Positions 1 through 9,945 of a DNA stretch of 41,159 nucleotides are shown one piece after another. The notes beneath the pieces were generated by a model. It made no database searches. It was not told the DNA's origin and was given only the letters and a program-made list of their open reading frames with translations. The position numbers and the translations under genes are program-made. The stretch spans positions 1 to 41,159 of the forward strand of contig JACQKU010000003.1 in assembly GCA_016204335.1 (NCBI GenBank). The letters are read 5' to 3'. This DNA comes from Candidatus Liptonbacteria bacterium (lineage in GTDB: Bacteria; Patescibacteriota; Minisyncoccia; UBA6257; 2-01-FULL-56-20). Positions within the stretch are counted from its first letter, which is position 1. Every line of letters starts with the position of its first letter.

Positions 1-136
1 GTTGTGAGAAAATAGAAATTAGTAATGGAAAATTGAAATAAGAAATTGGTCAGCTATTTTCCAATCTCTCATTTCGATTACTATTTTCCAATTTCCAGCA
101 ACTAATTTCCCCGTAGAAATTAATCTACAAAAAAAT

Positions 137-1243
137 ATGCAGAACCCTTTCAAGTTTTTACAGCCACTTCGTTTTTTGAAGCAAACGATAACGCCTTCGT
201 ATCTTGGCGTTGACATAGGAACCACATCCGTGAAAGTGGTGGAGGTTAAACAAGGCGAACGGCTGCCACAGATTCTCAATTACGCCATTCTGGAAAGCCG
301 GAGTTCTTTGTTGCGGGTCAACACCGCTCTTCAAACAAGCGCCCTCAAACTTTTTGAGCGCGAAATTATAGACCTTTTGAAAGCGACAATCGCGCATATG
401 AAGCCCCAAACGAGAGAAGCCGTCGCCTCGTTTCCGATTTTTTCGGCTTTTACCACCATTCTCACGTTTCCGGAAATGTCGAAAAGCGACCTCGAAAAGT
501 CAATTGCGTTTCAAGCAAAACAATATATTCCCGTTCCGATTTCCGAAGTCGCGATTGACTGGATGAAAGTCGGCGAGTATCGCGATGAAAAGGGATTCAA
601 TTATCAGCAGATATTTTTAATTTCGGTTCCCCGCGAGCAGATAGCGAGATATCAGCGGATTTTCAGAGAAGCGGGCATGAATTTGGGGACGTTGGAAATA
701 GAGAATTTAAGTTTGACGAGGGCTCTGGTCGGCGCCGACCAGACGCCGACTTTTATCATCGACATCGGCAGCCGTTCAACGGTCGTCGTGATTGCCGACA
801 AAGGGACGGTTCATTTCAGCGGCCAAAGCGATTTTGCCGGCGCGTCCCTGACCCAGGCGCTTTCTTCAAGCTTGAATATCAATCCGCTTCGCGCCGAAGA
901 ACTCAAAAAAGAAAGGGGCATTATCGGAACGGGACCGAATTACGAGTTATCCACAATCATGTTGCCTTTTGTAGATGGTATAATCAATGAAGTGAAAAGA
1001 GTGCAATTTAATTATAAAAGTCAGGTTCCCGGAGCGAGAGAAATTGAGCGGGCGATTTTAAGCGGCGGCGGCGCGAATCTCCTTGGCATCGAGAAGTATG
1101 TCCAGCAACGTTTGGGCATACCAACCGTCAAAGCCGCTCCTCTGTTGCGGTTCGAATATCCTCCGGGCATAGAACCGCTGGCGGGAGAATTAAATCCTTT
1201 GTTGAGCGTGGCTCTGGGATTGACTCTTCGAGAATTCTCGTAA
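137..1243 (+). CDS. pilM: Type IV pilus assembly protein PilM (actin-like ATPase)
   Basis: 368 aa; 'YLGVDIGTTSVKVVEV' actin-fold phosphate-1 motif, 'FIIDIGSRSTVVVI', 'AILSGGGANLLGIEKYV'; first gene of a pilN/O/B/T/C cluster. Confidence 0.93.
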   Translation: MQNPFKFLQPLRFLKQTITPSYLGVDIGTTSVKVVEVKQGERLPQILNYAILESRSSLLRVNTALQTSALKLFEREIIDLLKATIAHMKPQTREAVASFPIFSAFTTILTFPEMSKSDLEKSIAFQAKQYIPVPISEVAIDWMKVGEYRDEKGFNYQQIFLISVPREQIARYQRIFREAGMNLGTLEIENLSLTRALVGADQTPTFIIDIGSRSTVVVIADKGTVHFSGQSDFAGASLTQALSSSLNINPLRAEELKKERGIIGTGPNYELSTIMLPFVDGIINEVKRVQFNYKSQVPGAREIERAILSGGGANLLGIEKYVQQRLGIPTVKAAPLLRFEYPPGIEPLAGELNPLLSVALGLTLREFS

Positions 1244-1331
1244 TCCAAAAATCAAATATCAAAATGCAAAATTACAATGTAAAATGAAAAAAGATTTCAA
1301 CTTTATTATCTTTGCATTTTAAATTTTTATC

Positions 1332-1895
1332 ATGGCGCTTCCCGAACAAGTTGTTGACCGATTAAGCCGAGAGCCGGTTCATACGCCGGGCTGGTCGGGT
1401 CAGCTTTTGATGTTCGCCGCCACGATTTTTTTCATAAGCGTAGGGGTTTACCTCGGCCTGATGTTCGGCTATAAACCGTATCTGAATTCTAAAATCAGCG
1501 GTCTTGACGCTCAAATCCAGAAATTTACCCAGGAAATTCCGTTAAGCGACCAAGAACAGCTTATTTCATTTTACTCCCAGCTTTCAAACCTCGGCGGGAT
1601 TCTTCAAAAACATGTCATATCGTCCGCGCTCTTTGATTGGCTCGAAAAAAATACCAGCGCCAATATCTATTACACGAGGTTCAATTTCAGCCCGGGAACC
1701 AATCAGCTCGCGTTGACCGGCGCGGCGAAAACAACAAACGATTTCATCCAGCAACTCCAGGCCTTTCAAAACGAGTCGGCAGTCGAACGAATCAATGTGA
1801 ATAGTTTGAATGTTTCCTCAAACGGCACGTGGCAGTTCGATTTTGTTCTTTTTTTTACTCGGAGCTTTTTTAACCAATCGTTTTCGTCCCCATAG
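1332..1895 (+). CDS. pilN: PilN-like inner-membrane protein
   Basis: N-terminal TM segment then coiled/ferredoxin-like region; position directly after pilM. Confidence 0.6.
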   Translation: MALPEQVVDRLSREPVHTPGWSGQLLMFAATIFFISVGVYLGLMFGYKPYLNSKISGLDAQIQKFTQEIPLSDQEQLISFYSQLSNLGGILQKHVISSALFDWLEKNTSANIYYTRFNFSPGTNQLALTGAAKTTNDFIQQLQAFQNESAVERINVNSLNVSSNGTWQFDFVLFFTRSFFNQSFSSP

Positions 1896-2061
1896 AGCGA
1901 ATCTCTAAATCATAATCTCTAATTTCTAAACAATGTCAAAAACATGAAATCTCAAAAACGACTTTTACAAGTTTTGGAATTTGAGATTGTTTTCCGCCAA
2001 AGGCGGATCAGCCTCGGGCTGAAGAGATTAGAACTTAGAGATTAGAGATTTAATATCGAGT

Positions 2062-2670
2062 ATGAAACAATCAACAAAAAGATTTTTTAGTTTAATCGCC
2101 GCCTTTGTTTTGGTGACGGCCGCTTTCCTTATATATTTCAACCTCGCAGAACCCGTCTATCAGGAGGCGCAAGAGCGGAAAGCGCAGGCCATGAGTCGGG
2201 AGAGTTTCGTTCAAAACCAACGGGCCTCCATATTGCAGGTTAAAAACTCAATCGCTTCGTATAAGGGCGAAGGACAGTTTCAGGATGTGGTTTCGCTCGC
2301 GTTGCCGTTAAATCCCGATTTAGCCGGAGCATTCGCCCAAATCACAAGCTTGGTTCAGAATAATCGCTTGGCGCTTCAGGGCGTTACGGTAAACGTGCCG
2401 GTTATGCAGACCGCATCTGTTAAATCCAAAGCGCTTTCGGGAAAAACCGTCGGAGCTTCCGCAACAGCGATACTGAAACCATTCGGGGTCATCACATTCC
2501 AAATACGGCTCATCGGCAGCTATGAGGACTTCAAAGCGTTCCTTAAAAATCTGGAATCGAACATCAGGATTTTCGATATCCAAAAAATAAGTTTCCAGCC
2601 GGCCGCCAAGCCGGACCAGAACCTTTACATGTATGATTTAACTGTCAGTACATACTATCAAGGTCAATAA
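2062..2670 (+). CDS. pilO: PilO-like protein
   Basis: N-terminal TM, 'VITFQIRLIGSYEDFKAFLKNLESNIRIFDIQKISF' typical of PilO; position after pilN. Confidence 0.75.
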   Translation: MKQSTKRFFSLIAAFVLVTAAFLIYFNLAEPVYQEAQERKAQAMSRESFVQNQRASILQVKNSIASYKGEGQFQDVVSLALPLNPDLAGAFAQITSLVQNNRLALQGVTVNVPVMQTASVKSKALSGKTVGASATAILKPFGVITFQIRLIGSYEDFKAFLKNLESNIRIFDIQKISFQPAAKPDQNLYMYDLTVSTYYQGQ

Positions 2671-2758
2671 ACATAATCTAAACCCCAATCTCAAGAGTAA
2701 TTAGCGATTTGAAATTGTTTGGAGATTAGAACTTGGAGATTGGAAACTCATCAAAATC

Positions 2759-3049
2759 ATGGCAATTATAGTTGAAGAAAAAAGAAACAGCGGAAGTATT
2801 GTTAATTTTCTGACATGGATTGCCGTTTTGGCAATAACCGCCGCGAGCGTCTATTATATTTTTTTCAAAAACCCGGAGTTGGTTGAATTTACCGCTTCGC
2901 CTTCTTTCAAAAACGTCCAGCAACTCTCTAAAATAAACATCAATCCGCAAGAATTGCTTGACAATGCCGCGTTCCAGGCGTTGAAGCAGTATGTTACTTT
3001 GACGCCTCCGCAGAACTTGGGGAGGAGCAATCCGTTTTTGGGCTTTTAA
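2759..3049 (+). CDS. Small single-TM protein of the pilus cluster (possible PilP-position protein)
   Basis: 96 aa, TM 'IVNFLTWIAVLAITAASVYYIFF'; between pilO and pilB; C-terminal 'LGRSNPFLGF'. Confidence 0.6.
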   Translation: MAIIVEEKRNSGSIVNFLTWIAVLAITAASVYYIFFKNPELVEFTASPSFKNVQQLSKININPQELLDNAAFQALKQYVTLTPPQNLGRSNPFLGF

Positions 3050-3156
3050 ACATCTTTGCTACGAAATACGAAAAAATACGAATATACGAAATTGAAACAA
3101 GTAAGATTTTCGTACTTTCGTAAGTTATTCGTATTTCGTAGCGGAGCAAAGCGACT

Positions 3157-4884
3157 ATGACTAACGAACAACTTTTGGAGGAATTTCAGAAACAAGGTCT
3201 GCTGAATCAAGATGCCGTAAATAAACTGGGGCGGGAAGCGCTTCTTTCCGGTCGTTCCGCGGAAGAACTGATTTATACTAAGCGTTTGATTGACGACGTG
3301 AAAGTCGCGCGGATTAAAAGCGAGCTTCTCAAAATTCCGTACCAAAAAGTTGATATTGACCATTTTGACGGCGCGCTTCTGCAGCTCGTTCCCGAAGAAA
3401 CCGCGAGAACATACGGCGCGATACCTATCACAAAAAAGGATAATCTCTTGATTGTCGGCATGCTTCATCCTGACGACCCTAAATCGCAGGAAGCGCTGAA
3501 ATTCATCGCGAGGCGCGATCGTATGAACCTTGGCGTCTATCTCGTCTCGTACGGCGACTGGCAGGAAATCGTCAAAAAATATTCTCCTTATAAAACAGAG
3601 ATCGAGGCGGCGGTCCAGACGCTCAACCTGAAAACCGGCGCCGGCGGACGCCCCCTTGTCAAGCTGGAAGAAACGGCTGTCGTGAACAGCGAAGAGGCGC
3701 CGATTATCAGGATTGTAGCGAGGACTTTTACGGAGGCCGTCCAGAGCGGAGCATCGGACATTCATATCGAACCGCAGGAAAATTATTTGAGAATTCGTTT
3801 TCGGGTGGACGGCAAGCTCCGCGAGGAAGCCGCGCTTCCGCTTGAACTTTCCCAATCGATTATCTCTCGCGTTAAGGTTATTTCCAATCTGAAAATAGAC
3901 GAAGCGAGAGTGCCGCAGGACGGCAGGTTTCGGGCTAAAGTATTTGACAGAAGCATCGACTTCCGTGTTTCCACGTTTCCGACTCCGCTCGGCGAAAAAG
4001 CCGCGATTCGCGTGCTCGATTCCGTCACCGGGCTTAAAAACTTCGACCAATTGGGGTTGATAGGAAAAAATTTGGAGATAGTTCGCGAGGGCTTGGCAAA
4101 ACCGTTCGGCATGATTTTGATTACTGGACCGACGGGTTCCGGCAAGACGACCACTGTCTACGCGCTTCTCCAGACACTGAACAAAGAAGGCGTTAACATT
4201 TTAAGTTTGGAAGACCCGATTGAATATTTTGTCGCGGGAATCAATCAGTCGCAGGTGCGGCCGGAAATCGGTTATGATTTCGCTTCCGGCTTGCGGCAGA
4301 TTCTCCGCCAAGACCCGGATATAATTATGGTGGGCGAGATCAGGGACAACGAGACAGCCGGACTCGCGGTTCACGCCGCGCTTACGGGTCATATCGTTCT
4401 CTCAACGCTTCATACCAACAATGCAGTCGGAGTGATACCGAGGCTGATTGATATGGGAGTAGAGCCGTTTCTTTTGCCATCTTCCCTTAATTTAATGGTT
4501 TCTCAGCGGCTTGTGGGCCGGTTATGCGACGGCTGTAAAAAAGCGGAAGTCGCGCCGGCGGAAATCCAAAAGCTCATAAAGAAGTCCTTGAGTGATGCGC
4601 CGCGGGAAACAACTTCCTCATACGAAGAACCATACGCCATTTATCACAGCGCGGGATGCGTGAAATGCCAGTATCGCGGCGTTATCGGCAGAGTGGCGAT
4701 TTTCGAGGTTTTAAAAATGTCGTCCGCTCTCGCCGAAATCGTTAATACCGGACCGACATCGCAGAAGATTTTTGAGGAAGCAAAGCGCCAGGGAGTCACC
4801 ACGCTCCGCCAGGACGGAATCCTGAAAGCCCTGTCGGGGATGGTCTCGCTTGAAGAGGTTATTCGGGAAACCGAAGAAGCTTAG
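3157..4884 (+). CDS. pilB: Type II/IV secretion ATPase PilB/GspE
   Basis: Walker A 'GPTGSGKTTTVYALLQ', Asp box 'RQILRQDPDIIMVGEIRDNETA', 'TGHIVLSTLHTN', C-terminal CxxC pairs. Confidence 0.97.
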   Translation: MTNEQLLEEFQKQGLLNQDAVNKLGREALLSGRSAEELIYTKRLIDDVKVARIKSELLKIPYQKVDIDHFDGALLQLVPEETARTYGAIPITKKDNLLIVGMLHPDDPKSQEALKFIARRDRMNLGVYLVSYGDWQEIVKKYSPYKTEIEAAVQTLNLKTGAGGRPLVKLEETAVVNSEEAPIIRIVARTFTEAVQSGASDIHIEPQENYLRIRFRVDGKLREEAALPLELSQSIISRVKVISNLKIDEARVPQDGRFRAKVFDRSIDFRVSTFPTPLGEKAAIRVLDSVTGLKNFDQLGLIGKNLEIVREGLAKPFGMILITGPTGSGKTTTVYALLQTLNKEGVNILSLEDPIEYFVAGINQSQVRPEIGYDFASGLRQILRQDPDIIMVGEIRDNETAGLAVHAALTGHIVLSTLHTNNAVGVIPRLIDMGVEPFLLPSSLNLMVSQRLVGRLCDGCKKAEVAPAEIQKLIKKSLSDAPRETTSSYEEPYAIYHSAGCVKCQYRGVIGRVAIFEVLKMSSALAEIVNTGPTSQKIFEEAKRQGVTTLRQDGILKALSGMVSLEEVIRETEEA

Positions 4885-4961
4885 AGTAATCGCGAATATG
4901 CAAATTGCAGGTAATATACAAATTCGTATATTTGAGTTGATTCGCATATTAGCGATTACTC
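4884..4961. repeat. Intergenic inverted repeat between pilB and pilT
   Basis: GAGTAATCGCGAATATGC (4884-4901) vs GCATATTAGCGATTACTC (4944-4961), one mismatch in 18. Confidence 0.75.
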
Positions 4962-5034
4962 CTGAAAGTGGTATACTAATCTTACGGGACAAATGCGGAA
5001 GCAAAAAATAATATAAAAACCAAAACCTAATTTT

Positions 5035-6108
5035 ATGCCGGAACTTAAAGAAAAATTAAAGGACTTGTTGGTGACTACCGCGCGGCAGAATGCGTCTGAT
5101 TTGCATCTTGCCGTAGGCAGGCGGCCGACGCTTCGTATTGACGGCGTGTTGGTATCGCTTGAGAAAGAACCGATGATTACGCCGGAGAGCGTAGAAGAAA
5201 TGATTTCCGCCATTTTGACCCCCGGACAGAAAGAGAGTTTTTTGAAAAACCGCCAGCTTGATTTTGCCTATAGCTTCGAGGACAAAGCGAGATTCCGGGT
5301 AAATGTCTATTTCCAGCGAGGTTATATGGCGGCTTCACTGCGCTTGATTCCGGCGCGTATCAGGACAATTGAAGAGTTGGGTCTTCTGCCTATTCTTCAC
5401 GATTTCACGAAACTTTCGCAGGGCTTTATTTTGGTCGTCGGTCCGGCCGGCCACGGAAAATCGACGACTCTCGCCGCTCTTCTCGACGAAGTCAATCACA
5501 ATCGCACAGACCATATCGTCACCATCGAAGACCCGATAGAATATCTTTTTACGCAGGATAGGTGCATTGTTTCCCAGCGCGAAGTCGGCACCGACACGCC
5601 GACGTTCCACGCGGGACTTCGCACGATTCTCCGTCAGGACCCGGATGTCATTATGATAGGGGAAATGAGAGATGCGATTTCCATTTCAACCTCGATGACT
5701 GCCGCCGAAACGGGACACATTGTTTTTTCTACGCTTCACACCAATTCGGCTTCGCAGACCGTCGACAGAATAATCGATTCGTTTCCGGCGGAACAGCAGG
5801 GACAGGTGATTTCCCAGCTTGCTTCGACGCTGGTCGCGATTGTTTCCCAGCGGCTTTTGCCTCGTCTCTCCGGAGGGCGCATACCGGCGCTCGAAATCAT
5901 GATTGTCAATCCGGCAATCCGGAATTTGATTCGGGAACGGAAAGTGTACCAGATTGATTTGGTTATCGAAACCAGTTTACAGGAAGGGATGACCACCATG
6001 AACCGTTCACTTGCGAATCTTGTAAAAAACAAGGAGGTGTCGCTTGAAAACGCCGAGCTCTATTCTTCCAACCCGGCAGAGCTTCGGATATTGTTGGAGA
6101 GAATTTGA
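5035..6108 (+). CDS. pilT: Twitching/retraction ATPase PilT
   Basis: 'VVGPAGHGKSTTLAALLDEVN', 'VGTDTPTFHAGLRTILRQDPDVIMIGEMRD', AIRNLIRE motif. Confidence 0.96.
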   Translation: MPELKEKLKDLLVTTARQNASDLHLAVGRRPTLRIDGVLVSLEKEPMITPESVEEMISAILTPGQKESFLKNRQLDFAYSFEDKARFRVNVYFQRGYMAASLRLIPARIRTIEELGLLPILHDFTKLSQGFILVVGPAGHGKSTTLAALLDEVNHNRTDHIVTIEDPIEYLFTQDRCIVSQREVGTDTPTFHAGLRTILRQDPDVIMIGEMRDAISISTSMTAAETGHIVFSTLHTNSASQTVDRIIDSFPAEQQGQVISQLASTLVAIVSQRLLPRLSGGRIPALEIMIVNPAIRNLIRERKVYQIDLVIETSLQEGMTTMNRSLANLVKNKEVSLENAELYSSNPAELRILLERI

Positions 6109-6238
6109 TAGTAAATTAAAAAATCAAACATCAAAATGCAAAATGAAAAAGTAAAAACAGAAAAAGAATCTAGTGTTAATTTCTTTTTGCATTTGAATCT
6201 TTCATTTTGATTTTTGCACTTTGATATTTGATTTTCTT

Positions 6239-7453
6239 ATGAAGTTTAAATACCAGGGTAAAACCAAAGAAGGCGAGAACCAGGTGGGTATCATTGAAGC
6301 GGGCAACAAGGACGCCGCCGTAAATATTTTAGCCACGCACAATGTTTTCACTTTAAGCTTGGAAGAAGCCGAGGGCGCTCACTGGTATGAAAGAATCGCC
6401 GGCTATTTTTTCGGCAGGGTAAAGCGGCGCGACTTGGTTGTTTTCGCGCGCCAGCTCGCAACTCTTCTTGAGGCGCGCGTTCCCCTGAATAACAGTCTCA
6501 GAATTCTTTACGAGCAAACCGCTCATCCACGCCTGAAAGAAGCCGCACTTCAGATTTCGGAAGATATTGACGCAGGACTCTCTTTTTCTCAGACGCTTGA
6601 GCGCCAGCCGGACGTTTTTTCGAGATTTTTTGTCAGTATGGTTCGTTCAGCCGAAATCACGGGCAATCTCCAAAGCGTCGCAGGGTTTCTCGCCGATTAT
6701 CTCGAACGCGAGTACGCGCTCATTACGAAAGCCCGTTCGGCGCTTATCTATCCGGTTATCGTCATCGGCCTCTTCATTGTTGTGGCGTTTATTTTGGTGG
6801 CTTTCGTTCTTCCTCAAATTGGGCCGATTTTCGTAGAAGCGGGAGTTGCGCTTCCGTTTTTCAGTTCGGCTCTTCTTAATCTCGGCGGATTTTTGGGCCG
6901 GTGGTGGGCGGTATTGCTTCTCGGGACAGGAGTGGCGGTTGTCATGGTTCTCGATTATTTCCAGACACCCGAAGGGATGGCGACCAAAGATGAATTGAAA
7001 ATTCATTTGCCGATTATCCGCAAGATTTATCTTCCGCTTACGATTACGCATATAGCGAATACCGCCTCGATGCTTCTCCGCGGCGGCATTCCTGCGGTTC
7101 AGGCGATGGAAATAATCGGCGAGACAACCGACAATGTCATTTACAGGGAAATTTTTCATGAGATCGCCGAAAATGTCCGCCAGGGGCAGCCGCTTTCTTC
7201 GTCAACTGCAAAGTATTCCGACTATTTTCCGGCTATGTTCACTCAAATGCTCGCAGTTGGAGAAACCGCGGGCCAGCTGGAGACGACTTTTTCGCGCCTG
7301 TCGAATTTTTACGGCAGGGAAGCCGATACGATGATAGATAACATTGTAGAACTGATTCAACCAATTTTAATCGTCGGCATAGGCGGGTTGGTCGGACTGC
7401 TTTTCGCTTCAGTATTGCTACCCTTGTATCAGCTTATAGGGTCAATTCATTGA
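6239..7453 (+). CDS. pilC: Type II secretion/pilus inner-membrane protein PilC/GspF
   Basis: 'RDLVVFARQLATLLEARVPL' and 'MLLRGGIPAVQAMEIIGETT' GspF repeats; ATG at 6239 preferred over the upstream TTG of the ORF track. Confidence 0.95.
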   Translation: MKFKYQGKTKEGENQVGIIEAGNKDAAVNILATHNVFTLSLEEAEGAHWYERIAGYFFGRVKRRDLVVFARQLATLLEARVPLNNSLRILYEQTAHPRLKEAALQISEDIDAGLSFSQTLERQPDVFSRFFVSMVRSAEITGNLQSVAGFLADYLEREYALITKARSALIYPVIVIGLFIVVAFILVAFVLPQIGPIFVEAGVALPFFSSALLNLGGFLGRWWAVLLLGTGVAVVMVLDYFQTPEGMATKDELKIHLPIIRKIYLPLTITHIANTASMLLRGGIPAVQAMEIIGETTDNVIYREIFHEIAENVRQGQPLSSSTAKYSDYFPAMFTQMLAVGETAGQLETTFSRLSNFYGREADTMIDNIVELIQPILIVGIGGLVGLLFASVLLPLYQLIGSIH

Positions 7454-7517
7454 CGGCCGGTTTTCAACAGCTTGTGGATAATGATGGGATTTGTGTGGTA
7501 TAATTGCAACTAATAAT

Positions 7518-8006
7518 ATGAAAATGGATGAACAAAAGAATTTGATGCGAGGGTTTACTTTAATAGAAATTTTGATTGTCGTCGCAATCATCGCGGTTCT
7601 GGCATCCGCGGTTTTGGTGGGATTGGGGCCCGTTCAGCGGCAGGGTCGGGACGCGCGCAGGATTTCCGACTTGCGGCAGGTGCAAACCGGCTTGGAATTG
7701 TATTATACGAAGTGCGGCTATTATCCTGGCGGAGAGGAGCCAGAAATGTTCTGCACGGGAGATAATACGGTGCAACCTGATAGCTGGGATGCTTTAACCC
7801 TTGCGCTCATCAATAGCGGAATCGGGATAAAACAGATTCCTAATGACCCGACTGCAAGCAGGGACTATTTTTATTGGGTATCATTCAACGGGGACAGTTA
7901 CGTATTGGGAGCCACATTCGAGGACCCCAACAACTCGGCTCTTCAAAATAGCGCCGTAGACGCAGCGCCTTTCTGCACGGAATCCACTTACTGCATCCAT
8001 TTCTAA
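7518..8006 (+). CDS. Major-pilin/GspG-like prepilin
   Basis: 'MRGFTLIEILIVVAIIAVLASAVLVGL' prepilin motif, GspG-like 'RDARRISDLRQVQTGLELYYTKCGYYP'; ATG 7518, 13 nt after the -10 box at 7499-7504. Confidence 0.9.
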   Translation: MKMDEQKNLMRGFTLIEILIVVAIIAVLASAVLVGLGPVQRQGRDARRISDLRQVQTGLELYYTKCGYYPGGEEPEMFCTGDNTVQPDSWDALTLALINSGIGIKQIPNDPTASRDYFYWVSFNGDSYVLGATFEDPNNSALQNSAVDAAPFCTESTYCIHF

Positions 8007-8025
8007 TAGTTTCAGCGGTTAACCA

Positions 8026-8895
8026 ATGGAGTTCATTCTTTTTGCTTTCGGCGCTTCTGTCGGAAGTTTTTTGAAGGTCATAGCCGACAGATACGAGGAA
8101 CACTTATTTTTGTGGGATGCAAAAATCATCGGCGGTTTCTCTGTCAGCCAGTCAAGCCGTTCAAGGTGTCCGTCATGCGGCGCCGAACTTCGATGGTTTG
8201 AACTGATACCGATCTTCAGTTTTTTTATTCAAAAAGGCAGATGCCGAAGATGCCGTCGGAGAATCTGTCTCCAATATCCGTTGGTTGAATTTATCAGCGG
8301 TTTCGTTTTTGTATTCGTTCCCTCGCAACTCGCGCGTTTTTTCACTCTCCAATCCTCATTATTCGTTATTCTTTCCGCGTTGTGGATTTCAGTGTTCTCG
8401 ATACTTCTGCTCATTTCCTTGATTGATTTCCGGCTTCGGATAATTCCAGACGAAGCGAATATCATGCTTCTCGTTCTCGGAATTTTCATAATTTTCTTTC
8501 AGCCCTTCAATAACCTTCAAGGTTCTTTTCTCGGGCACTACGCTCTTTTGTCCGGCTTGCGCCAGAATGTTTTACTCAATCATTTATTCGCTCTTTTCGT
8601 CGCCGGGGCGTTTTTCGCGTTTCTTATTTTGCTTACAAGAGGCAGGGCAATGGGGGTCGGCGACTTGAAGCTCGCTTCCGCGCTCGGTTTCGTCTTCGGC
8701 TGGCCCGACATTATTTTAATAAACGTTCTTTCTTTCGTTATCGGTTCGTTCATCGGCATTGGAGCGATTATGTTGAACAAGAAAAAAATGAAAAGTTATA
8801 TTGCGTTCGGGCCGTTTCTGGGGGCCGCCTCGCTTGCCGTATTTTTTTTCGGCTATCAGATCGTGGATTTTTATTTAAGGTTGTTCAAACTTTGA
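8026..8895 (+). CDS. pilD: Prepilin peptidase PilD (A24 family)
   Basis: 'FGASVGSFLKVIADR', 'CPSCGAEL...CRRCRRRI' zinc pair, 'LIDFRLRIIPDEAN', 'GVGDLKLASALG'. Confidence 0.93.
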   Translation: MEFILFAFGASVGSFLKVIADRYEEHLFLWDAKIIGGFSVSQSSRSRCPSCGAELRWFELIPIFSFFIQKGRCRRCRRRICLQYPLVEFISGFVFVFVPSQLARFFTLQSSLFVILSALWISVFSILLLISLIDFRLRIIPDEANIMLLVLGIFIIFFQPFNNLQGSFLGHYALLSGLRQNVLLNHLFALFVAGAFFAFLILLTRGRAMGVGDLKLASALGFVFGWPDIILINVLSFVIGSFIGIGAIMLNKKKMKSYIAFGPFLGAASLAVFFFGYQIVDFYLRLFKL

Positions 8896-8947
8896 GCACC
8901 CGAAAGGAGTCGTTTTTATGCAGTAGAAAGAATGATACAATTAACGT

Positions 8948-9205
8948 ATGAATGGAATCGAAAAAAATATAGGCATCCCTTGTCCATTTGGCGCAGAAGT
9001 TCGCGTGTCGTATAAAGAAGCGGCCGATTTAATTGAGCGGCATCCCAATTTTCAAGTTAGGAAAGATAAAAATGTCTCTGGGAATATGACCCTCTCCCAG
9101 TATGTGAATTACTGCAGAGAACGCTCTCGGGAAAATTATACGAACGAAACCACCGAGGATGCTCAGAGATTATTTGAACAATTTTGGAAACTGCTCGAAA
9201 GTTAA
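8948..9205 (+). CDS. Hypothetical protein within the pilus cluster
   Basis: 85 aa ORF; -10-like TACAAT (8936-8941) 6 nt upstream of ATG. Confidence 0.6.
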   Translation: MNGIEKNIGIPCPFGAEVRVSYKEAADLIERHPNFQVRKDKNVSGNMTLSQYVNYCRERSRENYTNETTEDAQRLFEQFWKLLES

Positions 9206-9213
9206 TCACCTCG

Positions 9214-9882
9214 ATGACAAAGTTTTTCCGTGATGTATTCAACAAACGCATTCGCAAGCGAAGGGGATTTACACGGTACATAAACGGATTATGTGCCGGG
9301 TTCACTTTCATCCTTCGACACGCTCAGTATCGGGCAAAAGGCCGAAAGGCTTTTACTCTGATCGAACTTCTGGTTGTGCTTGTCGTAACCAGCGGACTCT
9401 CCGCTTTTCTGATTATCTACAATCATGCCAGCAGGCAGCAGGTCGCTCTATACGTTGAGGAAGCGAAGCTTGTGCAGGTTATTTCGCGCGCAAAATCACT
9501 TTCTCTTTCAACGTACCGCGAGGAATCAGCGGAAATCTGCGGCTACGGCATCCATATCGATTATGGCAACAATCGTTATTCGCTTTTCAGTTATGCGAAG
9601 CCGTCCGGCATAGAGTGTAAAAAAATAACGAATATCGATTTAGAAGCGGAAGTGCAAATATCCCAATTTTCTTTGAGCAATGACCTGGTATTTATTTCTC
9701 CGCCTCCAAAAGGCGGAGACAGAATAGACGATATAATTTTTATTCCTCCCGACCCGACCACTCTGATGGATTCCGGCGGCTCTTTTATTTCCGATGGTTT
9801 CGGCAATATAGCGTTGGGAACTCAAGATGGTTCCGCCGTAGTAACGGTGACAGTGAGTTCGGCGGGACAAATTACGTTCTAG
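9214..9882 (+). CDS. Prepilin-type N-terminal cleavage/methylation protein (GspH-like minor pilin)
   Basis: 'GRKAFTLIELLVVLVVTSGLSAFLI'; exact start uncertain because the in-frame leader is unusually long. Confidence 0.8.
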   Translation: MTKFFRDVFNKRIRKRRGFTRYINGLCAGFTFILRHAQYRAKGRKAFTLIELLVVLVVTSGLSAFLIIYNHASRQQVALYVEEAKLVQVISRAKSLSLSTYREESAEICGYGIHIDYGNNRYSLFSYAKPSGIECKKITNIDLEAEVQISQFSLSNDLVFISPPPKGGDRIDDIIFIPPDPTTLMDSGGSFISDGFGNIALGTQDGSAVVTVTVSSAGQITF

Positions 9883-9945
9883 AATCGTTTCCGATAAGCG
9901 CGCGAAGGGTTTATAGCCATACGCAATACCTGTTATACTATTCAG

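Noticed and set aside
3046-4050. 334-aa minus-strand ORF
   Set aside because: Fully antisense to pilB, low-complexity F/R-rich translation and no recognisable domain; pilB is unambiguous
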